Origin: Phoebastria nigripes
Lineage: Eukaryota > Chordata > Aves > Procellariiformes > Diomedeidae
Assembly: GCA_035582835.1 (NCBI GenBank)
Contig: JAYKAV010002109.1
Location: forward strand, 1,284,688 to 1,348,687
Direction of reading: 5' to 3'
DNA length: 64,000 nucleotides
In this document: piece after piece, positions 52,260 through 61,900 of the stretch
How positions within the stretch are numbered: position 1 is the stretch's first letter
How the letters are laid out: the number at the start of each line of letters is the position of its first letter
Program-made: the position numbers and the translations under genes
The notes under the pieces: model-generated
Database searches by the model: none
Told to the model about the DNA's origin: nothing
What the model saw: the letters and a program-made list of their open reading frames with translations, nothing else

Positions 52260-53235
52260 CACAGACACGTAGGAAATAGGGCTGAAAGGCACTTGATGTA
52301 CATCAACCTACAAGATGATACCTGTTCCTACCTGTACTCCTAAGACACCCTCCCACTGTGCTCCTGAAGACTTCCAGTAATGGAGAGTCTGTGAGTTCCC
52401 GAGGCAAACTACTCCAGTGCTCGATCATCCTTCCTGTTAAAAGCTCTCCTTACTTGAGATCTAAATTGCCATGATGTAAATGAAACAAATGGGCCTCTCT
52501 TCTATTCTAGACTATGCAACCCCGATTCCTTTCCCTCTGTATCATGTTTTCTCTCTCTCTGATCATTGTCATTGGTCTCCTTGAAACATCTCTGGCAATT
52601 GATACCTTTCTTGAACTGTTGGCCTCAAAACTGATTGCATACTTCAGTCAAGACTTAACTTCTGTCGAGAGAAACCAAAGATTCATCCCATGTGGTTACA
52701 GCCATTTCTCCTGTTTGTGCATCACAAGATGGCATCTGCCTTTCCTGACACAACTGTCGCTGACTCCAGCTGTGGGTGTTGCCATCCACAGGCTGTATCG
52801 ATACCCACTTGCGCCAGCATTGCTGCCTATGGCAGCCATCCTCCTCCCCTGGCTTGCTCCCTCCTCCTGCCAACACATTCGTTCTTCCTCTCGCTCACTG
52901 CTACGCAAGGACCAGCTCTTGTATGGATCTGAAATTGTACTTGCAGATTTGTGATAGCTGACTTAATAAGCAAACTCAGTAAGCATGAACTCTATTCCTT
53001 ATTGTAGTTAATGAAAATGCACAAAATGTCAGATCTCTGCAGAACCCCATCTAATACATCATTCCTCTAATTTCTGATAATTAGCCTTTTCTTAGTTTCC
53101 CATCCACCTGTGCATGACTTAATCATAGTTTTGTCTAGTCCATATTTCCTTAGCTTGCTCCTCTATAAGAAAGCCTTATGAAACAACATTGAAAGTCTTA
53201 ATAAAATTCAAGATACGTGACACTTGCTGGTTCTC
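52260..53235 (-). mobile_element. Old, degraded CR1-type LINE
   Basis: The plus strand reads as the complement of a non-LTR retrotransposon of the CR1 clade. From low to high coordinate: a 3'-end-like taggaaatagggctgaaagg; then ctccagtgctcgatcatcct; then actatgcaaccccgattc and catgttttctctctctctga; then ctctgcagaaccccatctaa; and last agtcttaataaaattcaaga near 53190-53215. Translated on the minus strand, that last piece gives ILNFIKTFNVVS, a decayed version of the reverse-transcriptase LDFSKAFDTVS block of CR1. Order and orientation are consistent across about 1 kb, with internal divergence and deletions. The 146-codon plus-strand frame at 52514-52954 is antisense to this relic and not a gene. 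Confidence 0.82.
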
Positions 53236-53243
53236 TCCTCACC

Positions 53244-53283
53244 GTGGTTTAACCCTAGCCAGCAACTAAACACCATACAGCTG
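53244..53283. mobile_element. Possible LTR-retrotransposon terminal fragment
   Basis: gtggtttaaccctagccagc followed by aactaaacaccatacagctg resembles the terminal phrase of an endogenous-retrovirus LTR common in many bird genomes (gtggtttaaccc..agcc..caac). Only about 40 bases can be recognised, with no internal region, so this is a weak call from memory of repeat wording. Confidence 0.35.
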
Positions 53284-53667
53284 CCCGCTGGCAGCCTATG
53301 GGAACTGGCTGTTAGTCATCTCCAGCCAATTCTCTACGTCATGCAAAGCTGTAGTTGAAGGTGATGGGTACTTTGCCTCTATAGGAAATGAGTAAAGCCT
53401 TGGGATGCAGCCCTGACTTATTAGATTTCTTCAGCATGTTGGTATGAAATGACTGTGAAGAGTTGTTAAGCAAACTTAATCTCACCGATGCAAAATACTT
53501 CACTTGAAGGCGCTCACTTAGACATGAAGGACCCCCAGGCAGAAGCAGATCATCCAGCTACCTCTTTCTACTGAATTTAAGGCAAAGGGACTGTTCGCAA
53601 CCTTTTATAGGAGATAATGGTCAGACAAAGAAGGACTCCCGCTGGCAGCCTATGGGAACTGGCTGTT
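53284..53667. repeat. 30-bp perfect direct repeat pair, 354 bp apart
   Basis: A 30-base segment beginning cccgctggcagcctatggg and ending aactggctgtt is present at 53284-53313 and again, without mismatch, at 53638-53667. The sequences outside the two copies differ. The intervening DNA has no recognised content. The first copy directly abuts the possible LTR fragment. Confidence 0.95.
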
Positions 53668-55317
53668 TTCATAAATTTCATTCTTTCAGTGAAACACACC
53701 CGGCAGCGTGCCATTCTTGATGGCTGGTTCTGTTGGGCAGCGTTAGCTAACAGTCGGAGGGATGCAATTTTTCCTCTTGCTCATGCACCCTAGTGAATTG
53801 AGGCTTGTATCAGGCCTGTCGAGAGAGAAAATCAACCCCAAAGCACACCATTGCTGCAGATGATTGCAGGCAACCAGTGGTGGGTAAGTATGAAAGGACT
53901 CCAGGCACCCAGAAGCACCAGGAGCAACGGATGTGGTCCTCCTCCAAACACCTTCATCCCAAGGCTCATTTGTGCACCTTCCCACAAGTCTATAAAGTTT
54001 CCCTTGAATTCTGGGTCACATTTCACAATTGATTCATAAACATCCAACTGGATGCATTATGAGATTCAACTAACAATCAAACTGGAAACATAACAGTATA
54101 GCTGTCTCAGTGGGAAATTAGAGTTGTATCTAATTATAGTTCTGCTAAGCCCAAGGAGTAAAATGCTAGCGGTTGCCAACAGGCACCCACCATCAGTGGA
54201 ACAGCAAGTTGGTCTTAGGCTTTGTTAATGGTACTTAAGAAAAAGAAACTTAAACAATACCTTTTAGCAATAATGCTTAAAATGGCTCTTGGTTTTTTGT
54301 TTACTTCCAAAGAAATGTAGGTATAAAATCAGAACATTAGAGAAACATTTTAAATGGTGCCATAGCTACGGCTGGGCGCCAGCTGGACCAGCTTCCAGCC
54401 ACGCGGCAGCCGGCGCGGCCCTGGGAAGCTCCACTCCTGTGCTCAGAGCTGAAAGCTCACAGGCACAAGGAGCTCCAGTGTGCACGGGGATGCTATCACC
54501 AACCACACATTGAAACAGAGACCACATCCCTTCTCAGCCAAACTTAAAAACCCCATGGGCTTCTGCAGCCAGCAGTCGTGCGCTTGTGAAGCTGTAGCAG
54601 CGGGCACTGCTGAGGCCGCTTTTTCCCCAGTAGCCCTGCATCTGTAATTTATTGTCATTTCCCACACTGTGCCCAGGCATTCAATCTTATTCAGAAGCTA
54701 TAGCTGCCAAATGAATGTGTATGAAGAGTTGAGCTAAAGACCAGAAAAGGAAATCAAATGGGCATTTATATGGTAGTTCTCAACTACTGATTCAACTGGG
54801 ACATTTCTTGGATAGTTCCCTTTAGTTTATTACTTTGTTTCCCAGAATGAGTAATAAATATCTCATTTACTCTTCTACACAGCACAACTGGAAATCTTTT
54901 TCTTGCTGCAACACTAGAGAATGGATTCTTCATTCTTGAATTGACCCACAAAGGCAAACAGAAAAAAACTTGCATAATGAAAGTAGCCCTATTCTGACCT
55001 CAATTTTTCCAGTATCAGTCCAGAGTCATTCCAGTTCCCTGAAATGACTCCTGCACTAACTGTAATAAAATGCTATCACCTGGGTTTATATGCAATTTAT
55101 TTAATAATTGACGCAGTCTGAGGATTTCACATTCTCAACGCCTCTGAAGCTGGGTAACCAACCAATGCCACAATAATGCTGGTGCATGCAGGATGCCAGC
55201 ATGTGTCTGTACAAATGCAGGTACATAATAATTGGTCTAGAATCTATCCCACTAATTTTACATTTAATTGCCCTTTTTCATAGGTATTCTAGGTATTCTT
55301 CCCTAACTGGCATTTCT
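53668..55317. other. Intergenic block, no gene supported
   Basis: No recognised gene between the duplicated 30-mer and the receptor relic. A GC-rich patch lies at 54370-54480. At 55271-55283 a ccctttttcatag run resembles a 3' splice acceptor immediately before the receptor-like frame, so part of this block may be, or may once have been, an intron or 5' UTR. Confidence 0.5.
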
Positions 55318-55989
55318 ATGGAGAGAGACCACATGAAAGATCTCAGAAGATACCTGGTACTTAAATATATCCAATACCTTGTCCTGTCTTCTTCAAATGC
55401 TATCAGCACTTTTCTGGGCCTGCTGGGCAGTTTGTACACAATAATCCTCCTGCAGTCTGCAAAGGTTTCGTCCAAGTCGACTGCGGTTCTCATTTCAAGC
55501 CTAGCAAAGGCAGACATCCCAGTTTGCGTTAGCGTTGTTTCTGAGATGGTCGTATGGACCTTTGATGTTAGTATTTCATCTACAGCATTCACATCAGCCC
55601 TGCTGCAGAACCTCTTCACTGCAAATGCACACATCAGCTGCTTGCTGCTAAGCTGCGTTGCCTTTGAGGCTTACTTGATAACCTTCTTCGCCACAGAGTC
55701 TCGACATTTACGGACGGTGAAAAATGCCAGACTGACATCCAGGATCATCTGGATCCTGGTGACTGCAGAGTGTGCCCTGTTCCAGACGGATGACCTCCTG
55801 AAGGCCAGCAGCACTTCTGCTCCCACCCCCANCCCCTGCGTTTTGTTGTTTCACTTCTCCAGCACGGCTGCAGCCCTTCTCAGGTCCCTCAGTTACTTCC
55901 TAGGGATTCTTTTAAGGATTGTCAATGTATACATCTACTACAAAATATTTTTTAGCATGTCCAACAGATCTACACTAAAACCAAAGTAG
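55318..55989 (+). pseudogene. Truncated P2Y/LPA-like rhodopsin-family receptor relic
   Basis: The open frame runs 55186-55989 (267 codons). I draw the feature from Met45 (55318) because a 3' splice-like site ends at 55283. Numbering from 55186: TM1 about 60-90 (FLGLLGSLYTIILL); SLAKAD (105-110) in the place of NLAxxD in TM2; TM3 about 138-160; FEAYL (160-164) where DRFLA-type sequence is expected; ESRHLRTVKNAR (171-182) as intracellular loop 2; TM4 about 187-200 with WILV; TM5 about 231-255. The loop-2 and TM4 wording is closest to LPAR4/LPAR6, and the TM4 exit also recalls GPR174. The TM3 cysteine is Ser/Thr, the TM5 proline is Arg, and a TAG stop follows TM5 with no TM6-TM7 in any frame downstream. 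One codon (216) holds an N. It is most likely a pseudogene or a highly divergent receptor with a further exon; the receptor-family call is firmer than the subfamily. Confidence 0.62.
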
Positions 55990-58900
55990 CGCCTATTCCC
56001 AGGGGAAGCAGCGCTGTGACACCAAACAGAAGGAACTTCAACACAATTTCAAAATATTGGTTTGAAAACTGTTCAGTAACCAGGACCAAGGCTCATATTT
56101 TGGCACACCACTGAGTTTAAACCTTCCTGTTTTCTGATGCTATTCAGCCTTGGTTATTGTGAGGAGCTTGGGGTTGAGGAGCCCCTTGGCACTGAAACAC
56201 AACAAATTTGGGCTGTGGGTGTTCATGTTGACAGCCTTAGGGCACCGCAAACTTGCTTTCAATGTTCTCGATCTAGAGTTTACTCACTGTACATGTGAAA
56301 CAAATGACATTTCAGGAATGGTTGTAAAAACTAAAGCAACTCAAATATTTTTTATATAAAAAGGGTGCTTAGAGGCTCACTCAGGGATCTGCTGAGCCAA
56401 GAGCTGTCTAGTTGTATACTAAAGACATGATGATCTATGTCCTAAAATACCTCTAACCCAGGTGACCCACTGGGCTCAGCAGGTAGGATCAAGAGACAAG
56501 GTGAGTGCCAAGCTGACCTAGCCTAGCTGGGCTTGTCCTGCAGGTGGCATCAGCCCCACCATGAGAGTCCCCAGGACAGAGCGGGGCTGAGCTGCCACAC
56601 CTCAGTGCACNCCTGGAGCTATTCTTGGGAGGTTGCTACAACAAAGTACTAAACAGCTTCTCTCACATCCCCCCTCAGAAATAAACAGGAGGTGCAAAGC
56701 CAGAATGCAGTTGTTTGCTGCAGCCCTAGAAGTGGGGAGAGGGATTGAGAAAACCCCTGTCTTGAGGGCTCCATGTGCTGTACCCAGAGGGAGCTGTGAT
56801 CGGTGGCCGTGGTTTCGGAGGCAGGGAGGGATGCGCCGAGGTTAGCAGTGCTGTTCCAGCCCCCTTGGCAGTGGTGCAGAAGATGAGGGCCACGGATGCC
56901 CCTCTGACTGCACTGGAGCTCGGGAGGATGTATAACAGAGCTGTTACCCAGGTGGTGATTCCTGGGGTCTCCTCAAAGCACTGGGAGGTTATTAGCAAAA
57001 CATAAAGTACTCCAGATACCTCAGATGCTCCCCAAAGTACAAGTGGATGTAGGCACTTCCTCCTGCAGTTTGCATGGGAGATGGCCTCCAGCTTCAATTA
57101 AAGACTGTGGTTTTGAGAGACTGAACTTTTGTGATATGTTCTGCAATCCACAGATCATAAAAGGTGGAAAGAAAAGTGAAATAAGCCAAACCCCAATTAT
57201 TAATAACCAAAACGCTACATACAGCCTCCCTCCGTCATGCTTCCAGACCTTCAATACACCTTGCCAGCTTGAACACAGGAATAAGCCTCTGTCCATTTGA
57301 AAAGAAGAAGGACGTGGGGCACAAAACCCAAGCGTGATGAATTTCAGCTCTAACCTTCCCTCCTTCAGCCTGCAGTAGGTCCTCTGACTCAAACTGGTAC
57401 AAGGGAATGCCTGACGTGCCCTGCTGGTAGCAGTTACTTGGCACTTAGACTAACAGAGCTGAAAATTGGAGCTGTGACCGCTTTCCCGAGTGGCCTGTAG
57501 TCCAAGGTGACCAGAGGCACAGGAGCTATTAATTGAAGATCAGACTTCACAAACCCAAGGCAAACAGCAAGTGCGGAGGAGTTTCCTGCTCTTTGCTCGG
57601 CTCACCAGCCAGTTTCTAAATTTCACAATCACACTTTTTGTACTTGGTCTCAGAAGTGTTTTTTTCCTCCTTCACCAAGATTAACTTGACCGAAAGGCAA
57701 CAGCCAGAAAAGGGGCAGTGAAACCCGGAGCACCCGTCGTGCTGCTGGGGCAGGAGGTGGCCAGCAGTGGGAGGTCCTTCTTTCCTCAGGACTGTCTGCA
57801 TCGCAGCCAGACTAAATGAAACAAAATAGGGTTTTTTGCATGTCAGATAAAGTCAGCTCAGTTTTAATGAAAGGCAAATATCCTGGCCCAAGGAGCATGC
57901 ATCTTACATTGGGATCTCCAAGATCACTCAAGTGCATTTTTTCTGACAAGGACACTAATGAAAACCTTTTTTACACGACTATACCCTGCTTAGTATCTCC
58001 AGAGTCATTTCAGAGACCCTTCCTGCTTCCTTTCCTCCTTCTCTTTGTGTTCCTTCACGACCCTTGCTACACTCTCTGAGAACAGCTGAATCTTTGCTTC
58101 TACATCAAAAATCAAGCAATAATAATGCAGATGAACTTGGCTGGCTCTAAGAGATGAAAACACTGAGCTCTTACTTACAACTGCTAAAATCTTTAAAAAT
58201 ACTCTAATCCCTTTGGCTGCAGTAATACACTTCAAAAAACTATGAATATTGTTATTATCAGAATTCACAGAAGTTATCTGCCTAAGTGCAGTTATTTACA
58301 AGGAACATTGGCAGTCAGAGATGCTGTGGACAGCGCAGGGCCAGAAGTGAGTGAAGAGTGCTTGACATTGTTTCTCAGAAGACTGAGAGGAAACACTGCT
58401 AAGGGCTGGGTATCTAGTAAAAGCAGAACAGAAATGTATGCAAGTCACTTAAAAAAACTTTGATGCAATCCCTTAAATTAGGATGTTGCCTAACAAAGCT
58501 GATTCCTTCTGCAAGAAGGATGTTTTAATAATGCGATGCACTGTGATACACTGTTCTTGCTCTGGGAGCCTGAAGTGCCACTTTCAGGAGAGACAAAATG
58601 ATATTTAAAGTGCTGTAATTAATAAAATTTTGTTTTGTTAAAGCGTGTGCATTATTTATTACAAATGTGTGCTCTTTCTGAGCATCTGCTACACTTTTGG
58701 CTCCTCCTACAGAAGCCCGTGCAGATGGCTGAGCGTTCACCAGCGGACCGGAGCTGTGTTTGGTATACAAGGCATACAGGACTTTTAATCTTTGAATTCA
58801 TCACTTAGCTTAAGAATTTTTTTTGCCTGATTTTCCTGATAAGTGCCTCTGCCCTCAGGACAATCCTTTTCTTAAGAAATTAATGAAAGCAGACACTGAG

Positions 58901-61900
58901 CATGACTTGGCTTAAACAGCAAGCACATAACAAGAAGGTAGCCTATAGCAAAATACTGCAGGTATTTATTGTATCTGGAAATCATGATCCCAGGTACCAC
59001 GGTGCAGCAGGACCAAGCTGCGTGTGTACGAGTGGATGCCGTGGGTGGTACCTTCTTCTGCTCTCTTGCCCAGGGGGACATGGGGACACCGAGCTTTTAG
59101 CAACCCTTTTACTGTAGCAGCTGTAGAGCAGTGCTGCTTCTTTCTGAGCAGGAGGAAACCAGGCAAGGGGAAACTGCTGTCTGCCTGCTTTACTTTCCCA
59201 AACGCCCCGATCATTAGCTGAGCTTCACATTGACAAGAATATGTGAACGGNTGAGTCCAAAGCTCGGCTCCAAGGTCACCGGAACTGAGGACAAGTGGAT
59301 TCAGCAGCAGAGGTGCTATTTTTCATGAATAATTTGATGTAGCTTTTAAATTGGTCCCTGTGCAAGACAGAGTGCCTCCCTGCAGTGAGCACATTACAAG
59401 CTGTCCAGGCTCCCGGGTGGGTCAAATGGGACACAAGGGGCCAAAAATGCTGCCTGGGCAGCAAGCGGAGAGAGATGCTGAGTGGGCAAGAGTGGGGTCA
59501 TTTTTCAGGTTGTTGCTCAGTGTCCTTGGTCATAGACCGTTTCCTCACCTTGGCTGGGGGATTCGGTTCCCCATCAGGATTCCCACAGCCCTCCAGCTTT
59601 CCCCAGGTGCTCTGCGGGAAGATGGGTGATTACTGTGTAACAGCAAAGGGAAGCCCTTTTCTGATCGTTGTAATTTGTTGTTTTATTTTTAAGGTTTTAA
59701 ATCATTCTTTTTCTATCTAGATATATTGATAATGATTAATAAAACAGTTATTGCAGTGGGTTCATCTCCTGGGTGTCGCCTCTGTGTCTGATAAAGCTGC
59801 ACAGCCACTTCAGTATCAGTCATGGCAGTATTTAAATCAAAGCAAAAGGGCTGTGGTGCAGAAAAGAGAGGAAACTGAGCACAAGGTGATGCTGACCTCT
59901 GAGGATGGAGAGTTCATCAACTGTACTGAGACGCCAGCAAGCCCCCTGCAATGCTTGAAAGTTGTCCTAACAACCCAGCTCCCCCATCTGCAATGGCAAG
60001 GGAATGATTGACGCTTTGCAGCCCTGGCAATTTTAGAAAGCCGGTGAACAAAATGGAAACACTCGAAGGCACTGATGAGAGCCAGGAATTGGGACTTTTG
60101 CTTGCTGAGTGGGAGCCTGGTGGTCCCGAATGTGGTGAGCCTCACAGCCCCCCACCGCTGGGGAGCTCTCCTGTGTTTCACAGGCTTTCTGCTTCGCTGG
60201 AAACTGGTCAGTGTTCCTACATCTTCACTACAAAATAGAAGATTTTGTTACATCGCCATTTTTCAATGAAAAGTCTTGACGGAAAGTCCCCTGCAGAGAG
60301 CTCTGCTGTGCTCTGCTGTACTCTGCCTTTTCTATTTGCCTTCTCAGTCTTACCTCAAGACCTTTGAGATAGGAGGCATTTAGGCAATGAGTTTGTCTTA
60401 CTGTCTTACAATGCCAGGACATGTCTTTCAGCTGGCTATGAGGTCAAGCTTTAAATAACACCATCCACTTGTTTCTGTTGGCTTTTGGGCACCAAAGCAA
60501 TTGTTATTCTAACATTCAGAAACATCCAAAATTCACATGCTCTGGAAAAAGTGAATCATTTAATACAAGACACTCCACAAAATGATGACTAAACAGAGCT
60601 GAGACTCTCACACTGTGCAAAATGAGAGTTCAAGAAATTTCTTCTCCCTCCCAAGTGACTCATTTCCATAGTATGAATGAGCATTTTATTAGTCTTAAGT
60701 AAGCTAGCAACCAAAATGATGTTAGCTGATGCTAATACTATAGCACTCCCCATCAAAAGCAAAGGAATCAATGATGGTTGTCAGCTTACTCCAGCCAGAC
60801 TAAACATGCTATGAATCCCAGAATATTGTGTTGGGTACTTCTTCCCAACAGTTTTTATTTTCTGGGAAGTCAGTGATGGAGATCTATCAAAAAAATACTA
60901 ATTAAAGTAGGTTATCTGTAAAGCCTGGCAGGAAACAACCTGGCTGTTTCTAGAGCTGGGTCATCTGTTATACTGCTGCCTGCTCTTGTACGTGTTAAGA
61001 ACAAATGAACTATTTAGTGACCTTTCCTATTCAAAACCTGAGGAATATACACACAGAAACAAGTAATCCCACAGCTCTCAGATTTTTTTCGGCNTCTTCT
61101 AACTACACACTCCTCTGAAAGGCAAATGAATTCCCCAAATAGTCTTCAACAATAAAAGCATGTAATAAAGACAAACACAAAAGCCGAGGGACTGTCCTCA
61201 TTCTGCAAAGGTAACCACAGACCCCATAACCATGGCTTCTCCCGTTGCTTTGATTGCTGCACCTCCACCTTGATGGATTTGCAAGAAAAATCCCATGGAA
61301 GGTGAAGAACAGCCTGGTGAAGACTTTCTCATCTGTGTTGATGTCAGAGGCCTGATTTATCTCTGATTTCAGTGACTACAGATCAGGTCTGGAGTGGAGC
61401 TTAAAATTTCCCCCATTTGACATGGTTTGAGGAACAGAGGTTCCCAAGTTGCATCATACGCTTACCAAAGCTAAGACAGGTGTAAAATAAAATGTTGGGT
61501 ATTGGATTTGCTTAGCTGAGATCTACAGATAAGATGATTATCTTATCACAGCCAAAGTTGGCAAGATTTTTATTAGTGAACATTTAGACCACATCTAACT
61601 CCTTAGGTGGCAGAGAGGGACACAGAGAAAACCCAAATGACAGTGAGACGCTGCTGCACGCTTGTATCTCCTGTCCTAAATCTAAGCAGCAGAAAGCAAT
61701 TTGACATTTTTGCTGTTGCATGCCTACCAGCAGTCTGTCCCCATCACCCCCACTTCTGATCACCTTCTCAAATGTAAAGGAAACAAAACTTACACAGGAT
61801 GATAAAACTGATAAATAGAAAGCGTTTCCTTTCCCCTGTCAGCAGAAAGCCACCAGGGAGCTTGAAGGTCCAGGGTCTACTCGTCGTTTCAGCACGCAGC

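Noticed and set aside
52514..52954. 146-codon plus-strand frame with hydrophobic start
   Set aside because: Antisense to the old CR1 element; its DNA wording matches CR1 complement.
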